DNA from: Nostoc sp. CHAB 5834
GTDB lineage: Bacteria; Cyanobacteriota; Cyanobacteriia; Cyanobacteriales; Nostocaceae
DNA: 63,376 nt
NCBI GenBank assembly: GCA_020829485.1
Contig: JAIVFU010000037.1
Coordinates: forward strand, 1 to 63,376
Direction of reading: 5' to 3'
Each line of letters begins with the position of its first letter. The first letter of the stretch is position 1. The position numbers and the translations under genes were made by a program. Below are positions 18,762 to 28,296 of this stretch, piece after piece. The notes beneath the pieces are model-generated. The model worked only from the letters and a program-made list of their open reading frames with translations. It was not told where the DNA came from and searched no databases.

Positions 18762-20222
18762 TTAACAACGCTGCAACTGTGTTAACAACACAACAATTTC
18801 ATCAATTGCCTGCCGCACAACCGTTGCAGGTTGTTCTGATTGATTCACCATAATACTAAAAACCAATGGCTCATATTTAGGCGCATTCATATATCCAGAT
18901 AGAGAAATTGCACCCGTTAATGTACCTGTTTTTGCTTGGACAATGCCCTCAGCAGGCGTATCTTGAAAGCGTCCCTTCAAGGTTCCACTTTTACCCGCCA
19001 CGGGTAAAGATGCGCGATATATATATGCTGTTGGTGTTCTTGCTATTCCTCGCAAAGTTTGTACCAAAACTTCTGGTGTCACTAAGTTACGACGTGATAA
19101 ACCCGAACCATCCACTAAAATATAATTTGCTGGATCAACTCCCAATTGAGTTAAACTTGCTTTGACAACTTCCAAGCCTACATCAGCGCTAGTCTGATTT
19201 ACTCTGGGTTTTTTCACAGCTAATGCTCTTAGAAGTGCTTCAGCATAAAGATTATTACTATTTAGATTTGTCTCTGCTAATAATTCAGATAAAGGTGGCG
19301 ACTCTACAAATGCTATTTCTTCTTGATTCACACTACCATTTACTAATAATATTTGTCCCAAGGTAATTTTTTCTGTTGCCAAAGCAGTACGGAAGCGCCG
19401 TAAGAAGTAATAATTAGGATCAACTACAGGCAAATCTATTAAAGACGGTTCAGAATTCGTTGTCAGTTGTCCTTGAATTCGTAATACTGTTCCTGATAAT
19501 TCGCGGGTAACGTTAACGTAGCTTGGTTGATTTTGGGCAACGGTTACTGACTGATTAATTATCCGCCATTGTCTCGCCTCGCCAGGATCAGTCCACACCA
19601 CTTGTAAAGATTTACCTACGGCTTGCGGTACAAGTTTTAAGCTAAAAATATTTTGATTTAAAATAAAGCTGCTGACTGGTGCGCCATAGTCTGACTGCAC
19701 ATCTTCCCATTGCCAGGTGGGGTTAACAATATCACCTTGAATATAACTATCATCAGCTATCAATCGCTGAATTTGAGTAATACCTTTCTGTTTTAGCTGC
19801 TGTGCTAATGTTTGCAATTGAGTATCGCTTAAGCTGGGATCTCCCCTACCGACAACACGTAAAACACCATTGCCATCCTGATAAATTGAGGTGCGAATCC
19901 GAAAATTAGCACCCAATTGCTGTAATGCAGCTGCTGTGGTTAGCAATTTGATGTTAGACGCGGGAATAAAGTATTTCTGAGCATCCCGACTGTAAAGAAT
20001 TGGCCCTGTTGACAGGGGTTGTACTAAAATTCCCCAGCGCACCCGACTAAATAAGGGACGATTGATTACACTATCTATAGCTGTTCCCAGTTGGGTAGAG
20101 CAAATTGATTTTGTGGTAGTTGTTGGTGCAACTGGGGTTTGCGCTTTAGCTGCTGGCTGGGTAACACCAACTTGAGTACCCAGAAACAGCAGCATCAAGC
20201 CAAGAGAAATTTTCCTAGTCAT
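18762..20222 (-). CDS. dacB: D-alanyl-D-alanine carboxypeptidase/endopeptidase (PBP4 type)
   Basis: The 486-residue protein is a class C, low-molecular-weight penicillin-binding protein that trims and cuts peptidoglycan cross-links in the periplasm. A signal peptide (residues 1-28, LGLMLLFLGTQVGV...AKA) precedes the catalytic motifs: SxxK in PASNIKLL, SxN in NLNSNNLYAEALL, and KTG in VQAKTGTLTGAIS. A long insert between SxxK and SxN is usual in DacB. The final residues QLQRC place a Cys near the C-terminus. Monocistronic, on the minus strand, with the acidic TerB-like gene upstream. Confidence 0.96.
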   Translation of the reverse strand: MTRKISLGLMLLFLGTQVGVTQPAAKAQTPVAPTTTTKSICSTQLGTAIDSVINRPLFSRVRWGILVQPLSTGPILYSRDAQKYFIPASNIKLLTTAAALQQLGANFRIRTSIYQDGNGVLRVVGRGDPSLSDTQLQTLAQQLKQKGITQIQRLIADDSYIQGDIVNPTWQWEDVQSDYGAPVSSFILNQNIFSLKLVPQAVGKSLQVVWTDPGEARQWRIINQSVTVAQNQPSYVNVTRELSGTVLRIQGQLTTNSEPSLIDLPVVDPNYYFLRRFRTALATEKITLGQILLVNGSVNQEEIAFVESPPLSELLAETNLNSNNLYAEALLRALAVKKPRVNQTSADVGLEVVKASLTQLGVDPANYILVDGSGLSRRNLVTPEVLVQTLRGIARTPTAYIYRASLPVAGKSGTLKGRFQDTPAEGIVQAKTGTLTGAISLSGYMNAPKYEPLVFSIMVNQSEQPATVVRQAIDEIVVLLTQLQRC

Positions 20223-20284
20223 CAGATAGTTCTTAAAACTACTTGATGATAATACCTTAGTTCGACAGGAGTAAATTAATACTC

Positions 20285-20764
20285 TTATTCTTCTTCTTCT
20301 TCTTCTTCCTCTTCCTCTTCGTCCTCTTCCCCGAATACTCCGTCTATAAGTTCTTGTGCGCGTTCGTCTGAAATATTTAAGGCTTCCTGAAGCTCAGAAA
20401 TATAATCTTGTTCAGCTTCGGGTACTTCTTCATCAACCCCTACTACTAAGATAGCTGTGATGTATGCAGCTTCACGATAACCTTTATTTGGTAAGGATTC
20501 GATAGACTGGGCGATTAAATCTTCTGGTTCTTCTTCTTCAATCAAGCTGACGACTTTTTCGGTCAATTCTTCAAAGTCTTCTTCAGAGTAATCTTCAAAT
20601 AAGTTAACCCGGCTGAGAAATTCACTTAAAGCGTATTCTTCTACTGAAGAAATACCTTCACCGTCAGCAGCTGCGGAAAATAGTCCAAGGATTGCGATCG
20701 CAACTTCTGGTTCTAGAGCAACTGAACTAACACTACGTCCTTTGGGCAATCTGCGTTTAGACAT
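20285..20764 (-). CDS. Acidic TerB-like protein with a poly-Glu tail
   Basis: The 159-residue product has a helical core of about 100 residues (VAIAILGLFSAAADGEGISS ... AAYITAILVVGVDEEVPEAE) that resembles the TerB/tellurite-resistance helical fold, where acidic D/E pairs bind metal. After a second helical motif (ISDERAQELIDGVFGEED) it ends in eleven or more Glu, encoded by a TTC-type trinucleotide run on the plus strand (20285-20320). The run is a likely slippage site. The role is unknown; its location near TerD genes is suggestive only, because dacB lies between them. Confidence 0.75.
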   Translation of the reverse strand: MSKRRLPKGRSVSSVALEPEVAIAILGLFSAAADGEGISSVEEYALSEFLSRVNLFEDYSEEDFEELTEKVVSLIEEEEPEDLIAQSIESLPNKGYREAAYITAILVVGVDEEVPEAEQDYISELQEALNISDERAQELIDGVFGEEDEEEEEEEEEEE

Positions 20765-21103
20765 AATTATCCTCTAAAAGTTACGTGATATTTCAGGAAG
20801 TCATATTTTGCGGTTTATAATGCTTCCTCGATTTATGATTCCCAAAATAATGCGGAAATATACATTGGGATGAATCTTTTTTTTCATAAAAAATACGCAG
20901 ATAATATATTCATCTGTGTATAAAAACGGTTAAGTTGCCTTGATCGATCGAGTTTTTTAGGAAATATCTTTTTACCTCAACCTAATCAGGAAGATTAAGC
21001 GACATCTACGCAAGAGGAAAGGGAGCAAAAGTAGGGGAATTCCTTTATCTTTTTCCCCTTCTCCTTGCTCCCCTACCTCTCTGGTCTGAATTATCAAAAA
21101 GCG
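20765..21103. other. Intergenic region between ilvB and the TerB-like gene
   Basis: No gene is seen. GGGAGCAAAAGTAGGGGAA and TTTTTCCCCTTCTCCTTGCTCCC (about 21021-21073) make a long imperfect stem downstream of ilvB. It may serve as a terminator for ilvB on the minus strand. The remainder is AT-rich promoter-side DNA of the TerB-like gene. Confidence 0.4.
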
Positions 21104-23017
21104 TTACAGCTTCGTCCCACACTCAGCACAGAAGTTATGGGTAGGAGCATTTTTGGCATTGCAGTTGCTACAATACACTGGCTCTGCTGCCGCTTTTGGC
21201 GGTTGCTTCTGCAAGCCGACCATTTGAGCGTTGCTCTTACCAGGGGCTACCATTGGGTAGCAGTTTTCGTCTCTGGTGACGTGGACATTTAAGATTACTG
21301 GCCCTTTGTGTGCTAGCATTTCGGCGATCGCATCTTTTAATTGACTGCGATCGCTAATTACCATACCCTTAATGCCATAAGCTTTTGCCAATAACTCTAC
21401 GTCTGGCATCCCTACTTCCATGTTGGAGCATGAGTAACGCTCACCATAGAAGGCTTGCTGCCACTGGCGCACCATGCCTTGCCAACCGTTATTGATAATT
21501 ATTGTCTTGACATTTATCCCATATTGTGCAAGGGTACCAAGTTCTTGCAAACACATTTGGAAACTGGCATCGCCACTAATACAGATAACTTCTTCATCAG
21601 GAAACGCCACTTTCGCGCCCATTGCCGCAGGTAAGCCAAAACCCATCGTTCCCAAACCAGCGCTAGAAATCCAGCGCCTTGGCCCATTCTTCAGGAATTG
21701 TGCTGCCCACATTTGATGCTGTCCAACATCTGTGGTGTAGAAAGCGTTGGGTGCTTGGCTATTGACTTCTACAATTACTTCTTGGGGTGAAATGCTGTCG
21801 GAATGCTGCGGCACTATTAGAGGATACTCTTCGCGCCAACGATTAACTAAATTTAACCACTCTTGGTTTTGATTAGGGGTAGCCTTAACGCCTGTTTCTT
21901 TGCAGCGACGCAACAAGTCTACTAACACGTTCCGCACATCGCCGACGATGGGCACTTCAGGAATGCGGTTTTTGCCGACTTCTGCGGGATCGATGTCGAT
22001 GTGAATTACTTTAGCGCGGGAGGCGAATTCGTCTAACTTGCCCGTAACGCGATCGTCAAATCTAGCGCCGACGCAAATCAGCAAATCACAATCACTAACG
22101 GCAAAGTTAGCGTAAGCAGTGCCGTGCATCCCCAACATTCCCAAAGCTAAGGGATGATGTTCGTCAAATGCACCGATCCCCATTAAGGTTGTGGTGACAG
22201 GGATATCAAATAATTCAGCTAGTTGTTTGATTTCTTCATGGGCACTAGCTGCGATCGCACCACCACCAACATACAATAGCGGACGGCGACTTTCAGTAAT
22301 CAACTGAATCGCGGCATTAATTTGTCGGGGATTTCCCTTCACTGTGGGACGATAACCGCGTAACTTCACTGAACCTGGTTTTACAGGCACATAGTCAAAT
22401 TCTTCTAAAGCTACATCTTTAGGTACATCAATCAAAACTGGCCCTGGTCGCCCACTGCTAGCGATGTGGAAGGCTTCGGCAACAATTCGCGCCATATCTT
22501 TAGGGTCACGCACTACATAAGAGTGCTTCACGATTGGGAGCGTAATTCCATAAATATCGGTTTCTTGAAACGCATCTGTACCAATCGACGGGCGTGCTAC
22601 CTGTCCCGTGACTACAATCATCGGGATTGAATCCATGTAGGCGGTGGCGATGCCTGTCACCAAGTTAGTTGCTCCTGGCCCCGAAGTGCCAAAGCATACT
22701 CCTACTTTTCCAGTTGCACGGGCGTAACCATCGGCGGCGTGGGCTGCACCTTGCTCGTGTCTCACGAGAATGTGCTTCATAGCACCAGTTGCTTGCACCT
22801 TATACAGGTCGTCGTAAATTGGTAGAATTGCTCCACCAGGATAACCAAAGATATAATCAACGCCGTGGCGATGAAGGCTGTCAAGGAGAGCAAAACCACC
22901 AGATGCACGTTTGGGAACGACTGGCGGGCTAGAAACACGAGACTGTTTGTGATTCTCGGTTTGTGGGAGACTGATTTGGGAAAGCGATTCTCCTGCGGAG
23001 ACACTTTGTGAACGCAC
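21104..23017 (-). CDS. ilvB: Acetolactate synthase large subunit with C-terminal zinc ribbon
   Basis: This ThDP- and FAD-dependent enzyme condenses two pyruvates (or pyruvate plus 2-ketobutyrate) at the start of branched-chain amino acid synthesis. Seen: [20 protein letters not shown], the catalytic-Glu region [18 protein letters not shown], and the ThDP-binding stretch [14 protein letters not shown]...[12 protein letters not shown]. The N-terminal 35 residues are an extra Ser/Gln-rich tail. After the normal end an unusual [19 protein letters not shown] zinc-ribbon motif is appended. GTG at 23017 has GAGG seven to eight bases upstream; a TTG at 23023 would place the site too close. The small subunit ilvN is not in the window. 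Confidence 0.96.
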   Translation of the reverse strand: MRSQSVSAGESLSQISLPQTENHKQSRVSSPPVVPKRASGGFALLDSLHRHGVDYIFGYPGGAILPIYDDLYKVQATGAMKHILVRHEQGAAHAADGYARATGKVGVCFGTSGPGATNLVTGIATAYMDSIPMIVVTGQVARPSIGTDAFQETDIYGITLPIVKHSYVVRDPKDMARIVAEAFHIASSGRPGPVLIDVPKDVALEEFDYVPVKPGSVKLRGYRPTVKGNPRQINAAIQLITESRRPLLYVGGGAIAASAHEEIKQLAELFDIPVTTTLMGIGAFDEHHPLALGMLGMHGTAYANFAVSDCDLLICVGARFDDRVTGKLDEFASRAKVIHIDIDPAEVGKNRIPEVPIVGDVRNVLVDLLRRCKETGVKATPNQNQEWLNLVNRWREEYPLIVPQHSDSISPQEVIVEVNSQAPNAFYTTDVGQHQMWAAQFLKNGPRRWISSAGLGTMGFGLPAAMGAKVAFPDEEVICISGDASFQMCLQELGTLAQYGINVKTIIINNGWQGMVRQWQQAFYGERYSCSNMEVGMPDVELLAKAYGIKGMVISDRSQLKDAIAEMLAHKGPVILNVHVTRDENCYPMVAPGKSNAQMVGLQKQPPKAAAEPVYCSNCNAKNAPTHNFCAECGTKL

Positions 23018-23149
23018 GGTCAAACCTCAGACTATAGCTAAAGTTAATGCTGATTTCTGTATTTAAGATTTCATTTTAATTGAAAACTTCAATCAAAATC
23101 TTATTAATTTTTATATTAAATATAAAGCTAGATTATTAGCCTACATTAG

Positions 23150-24412
23150 TTAAATTACGTTTTGCAAGACTTTGCGGGTATTTTTCCAAGCCCAAACACC
23201 GACAACTACGACAACAATACTCATTGCTACCAGCACAGTTCGCAACCCCAGAGCATCAGTTAATGGCCCAGTAATGGCCAGAGGTAACGCCAGAGCGATG
23301 TTAACGGCATGATTTTGAAAGCCAAATACTTTACCGAGCATGGTAGATGGTGTTTGCTGTTGAATTAAAGTTTGCATGGGTACGCCAATTAGGGAAGCAC
23401 CTACACCCAAAAATGCACAGAGTCCTAGCGCCAGTAATAAGTTATGGGTAAAAGTGAACACCCCTAAAACTAGTGCAATTATCAAAAATCCAATTAAAGG
23501 TAGGGGTTTATGATGCAATTTATCACCCCAGTGGCCTAAAATCGCCGCACCAAATACCATACCCACCCCTGCTGCTGCCAAGAAAAAGCCAAACTGTTTT
23601 TCTTTTAAACCAAACTCCTCAGCTAATTGAATTGTCAGCACCGTTAAGGCTGCAAACACACAATATAAAGTTGTAAGTTGCAGCATGGCGTTCAAGATCA
23701 AAGGGTTTTTCTTGAGATAGCGTAGGCTTTCGGTGAATTCAGCCCAAAGGTGATTTGATGCTTGATGCTCTTTTGAGAGTTTAGGTTCTTTAAACTTAAT
23801 TGGCTGCATGATCGCAGCCGATAATATGTATAATCCACCAACCACAATCTCTTGACCGTATTGTTCTCCCATCAAGCTTTTCGCCAAACTCAAAATTGGC
23901 TCTCCTATAGCAAAGCCAACAATTAAAGCTCCCATCATTGTGCTGCTAAAGAGCGCATTGGCTGCCAACAAATTTTCTCGCTTCACCAACAAAGGAATGG
24001 CTGCTTGTTCAGCTGGTGCAAAAAACTGCGTCACCGTGGAAATGGCAAAAGTAAGAATTAACAAAATCAGGAATTCTCGTGGCAAAAGGGGAAGACACAG
24101 TGTTAACAGTCCACGCACAATGTCTGAGCCGATCATAATCAGCTTTTTTGGCAAGCGGTCAACAAAGAGACCACCGGCAGAGCCGAACAAAATTGCTGGT
24201 ATTGTAAACGATAGCATCAAGGTTGAGTACATCGAGTTTTGTGCCAACCCAGGAAGCGGTGAGTAGTTCTCCAGCAAAGAAATCATTAAAACGAAGAAGA
24301 CCTTATCTGCTAACTGGGACACCAATTGCCCAATCCACAGGAGCATAAAAGCACGGTTTTTTAGCAGTGCGCTAAACCCGTTATTAACACTAGCCGGTTC
24401 AGTTGGAAACAT
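23150..24412 (-). CDS. MFS transporter (MFS_3/enterobactin-exporter-like)
   Basis: The 420-residue protein has about twelve helices and the MFS signature between helices 2 and 3 (GGLFVDRLPKKLIMIGSDIV) plus its relic in the second half (GHWGDKLHHKPLP). The N-terminus LLKNRAFMLLWIGQLVSQLA is typical of the MFS_3 group, which includes the enterobactin exporter EntS and macrolide exporters. It sits in the inner membrane and most likely exports a small molecule; the substrate is unknown. It follows the same direction as ilvB, 130 bases away, but is probably transcribed separately. Confidence 0.9.
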   Translation of the reverse strand: MFPTEPASVNNGFSALLKNRAFMLLWIGQLVSQLADKVFFVLMISLLENYSPLPGLAQNSMYSTLMLSFTIPAILFGSAGGLFVDRLPKKLIMIGSDIVRGLLTLCLPLLPREFLILLILTFAISTVTQFFAPAEQAAIPLLVKRENLLAANALFSSTMMGALIVGFAIGEPILSLAKSLMGEQYGQEIVVGGLYILSAAIMQPIKFKEPKLSKEHQASNHLWAEFTESLRYLKKNPLILNAMLQLTTLYCVFAALTVLTIQLAEEFGLKEKQFGFFLAAAGVGMVFGAAILGHWGDKLHHKPLPLIGFLIIALVLGVFTFTHNLLLALGLCAFLGVGASLIGVPMQTLIQQQTPSTMLGKVFGFQNHAVNIALALPLAITGPLTDALGLRTVLVAMSIVVVVVGVWAWKNTRKVLQNVI

Positions 24413-24424
24413 TTAGATACTTTC

Positions 24425-24480
24425 TTTAGGTAGATGGGAATAGGGGATAGGGTATAGGGGATAGGGTATAGGGTAAGAGT
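24425..24480. repeat. Low-complexity GGGATAGGGTATAGG repeat
   Basis: Degenerate tandem units of GGGATAGGGTATA fill this intergenic stretch upstream of the MFS gene. Purine-rich strings of this type recur near 28430, 44090 and 46230 in the window. No gene function is implied. Confidence 0.6.
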
Positions 24481-24578
24481 ATAGGGATAGTTTTTCTTCA
24501 CTGTCCCCTGTCACCTGTAACCTCTTCCCTTCATGACTCCTCACTCCTAACTCCTGTTTACTTACTCCATTGTCCGGA

Positions 24579-25151
24579 TTAATTTACTTCATAGTGCTTT
24601 AACAGCATAAGCAAAAAATCAGTTGCTGTCAGACGACCTCTGGGTGGAATAATTTCAATGGATGAATCTACCCAGCAACCTTGGACAATTTGGGGCGATC
24701 GCCAGATGGATAAATGATCAACTGCTGGCTCTGCATAAAAGTTATTTTGCCCACAACCTAGCAAACAAGAACTCCAATGGGTGAAATAATCATGACTCAT
24801 CCGGTGAATAGGGAAATTACCCTGTAGTGGTACTCCCCATCCATCTATAGCAATAAACGCTCTGACACGACCACCCAAAAGTTGCCACAAATGCGCTGCC
24901 CCTATTGCCCCGACTACGCCAGCACTAAAGCTAATAAATATAATTGGTGATTTTAAAGAGCCGGTGAAGCGATGGCGCAAAAACTGCAAAATATGCAAAG
25001 CTGATAAAACTAAAAAATCTTTACCCGGATAAACCAGTATATTTGCGGAATTATGTGCGATCGCGCTATCACGAACTACATCTAACAATACTAGTCTAAA
25101 GCTTTCAGTTAACTCTGGTTCATGGATTCCAGGGCAAATAATTATACTCAT
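24579..25151 (-). CDS. Cyanobacterial alpha/beta-hydrolase-like protein, unknown function
   Basis: The 190-residue product starts MSIIICPGIHEPELTESF and has a nucleophile-elbow-like FISFSAGVVGAIGAAHLW (S-F-S-A-G variant of GxSxG) followed by RVRAFIAIDGWGVP. This matches the strand-Ser-helix arrangement of small alpha/beta hydrolases. The family usually has no assigned substrate in cyanobacteria. A candidate late His lies in PAVDHLSIW. Start at 25151 places the methionine just before the first core strand; 44 in-frame upstream codons run into repeat DNA and look non-coding. Confidence 0.7.
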   Translation of the reverse strand: MSIIICPGIHEPELTESFRLVLLDVVRDSAIAHNSANILVYPGKDFLVLSALHILQFLRHRFTGSLKSPIIFISFSAGVVGAIGAAHLWQLLGGRVRAFIAIDGWGVPLQGNFPIHRMSHDYFTHWSSCLLGCGQNNFYAEPAVDHLSIWRSPQIVQGCWVDSSIEIIPPRGRLTATDFLLMLLKHYEVN

Positions 25152-25253
25152 CTTTAACACTAGCTTTGATTTGCTTGAATTCAATAAACGACCACCCGAA
25201 TTCAATATATTTATTGCATAAATTCTTAAAACCTTACCTGAAACCTGATTTAC

Positions 25254-25556
25254 TATAGCGGTTCTCGAATGGAAGCAATACATTTTGACCTCACTTCCAT
25301 TCCTCTCTCCTAAAAGGAGACAGGCTTTAAGTCTTATATCAAGTTCGGTTAAACACTTATAATATCTGTAGGTTGGGTTAAGGAACGAAACCCAACATTT
25401 TATTCTTGCTCATGTTGGGTTTCACTGCCGTTCAACCCAACCTACATTGATAAATTTTATTATAAGTAATCACCCGAACTTGATATTACTCCCCTTCCCT
25501 TGCAGGGAAGGGGCTGGGGGTTAGGTCTGTATTTCATGCAATTGAGAACCGCTATA
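25254..25556. mobile_element. Three nested palindromic elements (303, 151 and 80 bp)
   Basis: The outer pair TATAGCGGTTCTC (25254-25266) and GAGAACCGCTATA (25544-25556) encloses ATATCAAGTTCGG (25336-25348) and CCGAACTTGATAT (25474-25486). These in turn enclose TGTAGGTTGGGTT (25367-25379) and AACCCAACCTACA (25434-25446). Such centred nesting indicates successive insertion of different MITE-like repeats into one another. Members of the outer and inner families recur at 35446-35552 and 27465-27586. Confidence 0.75.
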
Positions 25557-26076
25557 AGGTTTTACCTTTAGTTTTACCCCACCCTAACCATCAGTGCGAT
25601 TAAGAAGAAATTCGACTTGTGTGTACACGGTAGCCTTAAAAGAAGAGAGATTTTCCAGATCCCGTGAAAAGTCAGCAACTTGATGTTGGGAATTGTTGAA
25701 GACTTAAATCTGCATAGACGCATTTAGCAAAATGTAAGAATTCAGGAGTCAGAATAGTGGAAAGCTCAGGAGATAACTTGAAGGTTTGATGCCAAACTTT
25801 TATAAATTCTGACGACTCCTGTTTGACTTTTGACTTCCCCAAAGGGGCTGGGGCTGAACGCTTTCGCTATTCCCGTAACATAGCAGATGGGGCATTGGTT
25901 CAATTTTGCATACCCAATGCCCCACGTAAGTTTTGTATGTCTTTTGATGTATTATTTTGATTTTCCTAGCTTTCCTATCCCCCTGGATGGGATAATAAGT
26001 TACTAGTAGGGAAAATGTGTAAACTATTCTCTAACTCCGAATTTCTCTGCACTTTGGTTATATTGAGGAACTCATT
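25557..26076. other. Upstream region of the ferrochelatase-like gene
   Basis: No gene is seen. There is a GACTCCTG/CAGGAGTC-type repeat pair (25743 and 25810 areas), with AACTTTTATAAATTC nearby, and a C/G-rich fragment CCCCAAAGGGGCTGGGGC. The region immediately upstream of 26077 holds the ribosome site GAGGAA at 26064-26069 and presumably the promoter. Confidence 0.4.
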
Positions 26077-27192
26077 GTGGTTGCCACGCCGGAAAAAGTA
26101 CAACACACCCACGAGCATCTATCAGGTAAAGAACGTGTAGCCGTACTGCTTATGGGCTACGGCGAAGTCGAAAGCTACGAAGATTTCGCCAACTATAACG
26201 AACAAGCTTTAAATCTACTGACAGCAAAATTTGCACCAGTGCCAACCTGGATTTATCCTCCTCTGGCAAAGCTTTTGGCGCTATTTGACCGCCATGAGTG
26301 GGGACATACACACCACGATTTTATCTCCCCACACAATGCCATCTTTGAACAGCAACGGGCTGGGATTGAGAAGAATTTACAAGAAAAATGGGGTGATAAG
26401 GTTCAAGTTTTCAAGGCTTTCAACTTCTGCGCCCCTTTTCTACCTAATCAAGTTTTAGCAGAAATCAAAAACCAAGGCTTCGAGAAGCTACTAATCTACC
26501 CACTGCTGGTTGTTGATTCTATTTTTACCAGTGGGATTGCGATCGAGCAAGTTAACAATGCTCTTGTTGAGTTGGCTGATGGTGAAGAACACTGGGTTAA
26601 AGCACAGCGCTACATTCCTTCTTTCTTCAACGAACCAGCTTACATCGATTTGATGGCTCATCTGGTTGAAGAGAAAATTGCTGAGTTAGGCGCAGCTTAT
26701 CTACCTTCTCAAATCGGTATTGTGTTAATGAATCACGGCTGTCCCCACAAAGCTAAAGGCTTTACTTCTGGGATTGCCGAAAGTGAAGCAATGTACGATT
26801 TAGTTCGGGATAAGTTGATTAATCGTTATCCTTTAATCTCGGTGGGTTGGCTCAACCATGATACGCCCCTAATTGATTGGACACAGCCAAATGCAGAGCA
26901 AGCGGCAAATAACCTGATTCAATTGGGTGCAAAAGTGGTAATTTTTATGCCAATTGGCTTTGCCACAGAAAACCACGAAACTTTATTGGATGTACACCAT
27001 ATCATCCATGCTTTAGAGAAACAGCATCCTGGTACGAACTACGTGCAAATGGCTTGCGTTAACGATCATCCAGAATTCTTGACAATGGTAGCCCAGTGGG
27101 CTGATGCTCATATTGCAGAGTTGTTATCAGAGCAAGCTTTGGCAGTTAATCCCCAACTCGCAGGAGATCACCATCATCACCACCATCATTAA
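26077..27192 (+). CDS. Ferrochelatase-family protein with a natural poly-His C-terminus
   Basis: The 371-residue protein resembles class II chelatases: VAVLLMGYGEVESYEDFANY at the start, KVQVFKAFNFCAPFLPNQVL, and a second domain with VLMNHGCPHKAKGF and VGWLNHDTPLIDWTQPN, the latter comparable to the S-R-VGP-EWL segment of ferrochelatases. It differs from canonical HemH in key positions, and it lacks the CAB-like membrane tail of the cyanobacterial enzyme, so the reaction (iron insertion or another tetrapyrrole step) is uncertain. It ends DHHHHHHH, which may bind metal. The GTG start at 26077 has GAGGAA about eight bases upstream. A terminator follows at 27295. Confidence 0.75.
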   Translation: MVATPEKVQHTHEHLSGKERVAVLLMGYGEVESYEDFANYNEQALNLLTAKFAPVPTWIYPPLAKLLALFDRHEWGHTHHDFISPHNAIFEQQRAGIEKNLQEKWGDKVQVFKAFNFCAPFLPNQVLAEIKNQGFEKLLIYPLLVVDSIFTSGIAIEQVNNALVELADGEEHWVKAQRYIPSFFNEPAYIDLMAHLVEEKIAELGAAYLPSQIGIVLMNHGCPHKAKGFTSGIAESEAMYDLVRDKLINRYPLISVGWLNHDTPLIDWTQPNAEQAANNLIQLGAKVVIFMPIGFATENHETLLDVHHIIHALEKQHPGTNYVQMACVNDHPEFLTMVAQWADAHIAELLSEQALAVNPQLAGDHHHHHHH

Positions 27193-27294
27193 GTTGAGTA
27201 GGGTGGGTAAAGCTTTGCTCAATAATTACTAATTCGTAATTCGTAATTAAGAGGGGCAGAGCAAGCACTGATTACAATAGGAATTATATTGACA

Positions 27295-27326
27295 TTCCCA
27301 CGCTTCAAGGCGTGGGATTTTTTTTT
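27295..27326 (+). terminator. Rho-independent terminator downstream of the ferrochelatase-like gene
   Basis: TCCCACGC (27295-27302) pairs with GCGTGGGA (27309-27316) around TTCAAG and is followed by nine or more T. This is a textbook intrinsic terminator on the plus strand, about 100 bases after the stop codon. Confidence 0.8.
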
Positions 27327-27464
27327 ATGCCTTACTTACGCCTAAATTTCCCTGTAACCCTCAGTATGTAGATAAAATTATTTTTTTAATCATTCTTAAG
27401 TAAATCTCCGAGTAAACCCAATACGGTTTCAATACTGCTCGGTTAAGGCTAAAAAATAAAAATG

Positions 27465-27586
27465 TGTAGGTTGGGGAGCCACTGCGTTGGGCGGGTTCCC
27501 CGACTTGAAGCACGTGGCGTTTGAGGAACGAAACCCAACATTTCCAGGGCTTTGTTGGGTTGAACTTTAGTGAAACCCAACCTACA
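27465..27586. mobile_element. GTAGGTTGGG-type palindromic element
   Basis: TGTAGGTTGGG at 27465 and AACCCAACCTACA at 27574-27586 form the ends. Inside are GAGGAACGAAACCCAACATT and GTTGGGTTGAACTTTAGTG. The same family forms the inner core of the nested element at 25367-25446. Non-coding. Confidence 0.6.
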
Positions 27587-27671
27587 AATCTTCAAAACCT
27601 ATGCAGTATTGGCTACCTTCCCAAATTCCACAAAGTATCAATATCTAGTAGTATGTCAAGCTCGTTTTGAG

Positions 27672-27736
27672 GGTTTGTAGTAAGTAATTTAGTGATTAGA
27701 AAATCAAAATCAGGACTAAAGTCCTTACTACGAACT
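27672..27736. repeat. TAGTAAGGAC/GTCCTTACTA dispersed repeat
   Basis: GGGTTTGTAGTAAGTAATTTA is followed by GGACTAAAGTCCTTACTACG. This copy of the repeat family (see 3710-3832) lies just beyond the stop of the flavoprotein gene and could act as its transcription end. Confidence 0.5.
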
Positions 27737-27750
27737 TGCCTACTCTAGAA

Positions 27751-28296
27751 CTAATTTACACCCCGCAGCTTGCGAGTATTGTCAACTAAACTCTGAGCAA
27801 ATTGATCAAATCTTTGAGATAGTTTCTCATCTACTAACTTGCCTTCAGGACTAAAAGCACCCCAAGCTTGTCCGATCGCAATTTGTTCTGGAATTACCCA
27901 ACCATGCACCCAACGAATAATTAGCCGTAGGTCATTTAAAGCATTACTATTAGACTGACCCCCTAATACGCTGATTAATCCTGTCACTTTATCAGACAGT
28001 TGCTCAAAGCTCATCAAATCTAGAGCATTTTTTAGGACACCACTAACCCCACCATGATATTCAGGTGTGGCTAAAATTAATCCATCGGCGCGGCTGACTG
28101 TATCTTGCAAGCGCTGAACATCTGGGTTCTCTGGATACTCCTTGGCACCAGTGCAAAACGGTAAGTGCAACTGTCTTAAATCAAGAATTTCTACCTCTGC
28201 TCCGAGGGCTTCTACCCTTTGAACTGCTAAAAGTAAAGCGACCTGGGTATAGGAGTTGGGTCTTAAACTACCACCAATGCCAACAATTCTCACCAT
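27751..28296 (-). CDS. NADPH-dependent FMN reductase (SsuE/ArsH-like)
   Basis: The 181-residue flavodoxin-fold protein starts VRIVGIGGSLRPNSYTQVAL, the phosphate-binding GSLRxxSxn loop of NADPH:FMN reductases. It has LILATPEYHGGVSGVLKNAL, the second FMN-binding loop (TPEYxGxxxGxLKNxLD). ISVLGGQSNSNALNDLR is the third conserved segment. It reduces FMN or quinones/azo compounds with NADPH in the cytoplasm; the physiological electron acceptor is unknown. It diverges from the ftsH region. Length and motif spacing are normal. Confidence 0.93.
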   Translation of the reverse strand: MVRIVGIGGSLRPNSYTQVALLLAVQRVEALGAEVEILDLRQLHLPFCTGAKEYPENPDVQRLQDTVSRADGLILATPEYHGGVSGVLKNALDLMSFEQLSDKVTGLISVLGGQSNSNALNDLRLIIRWVHGWVIPEQIAIGQAWGAFSPEGKLVDEKLSQRFDQFAQSLVDNTRKLRGVN

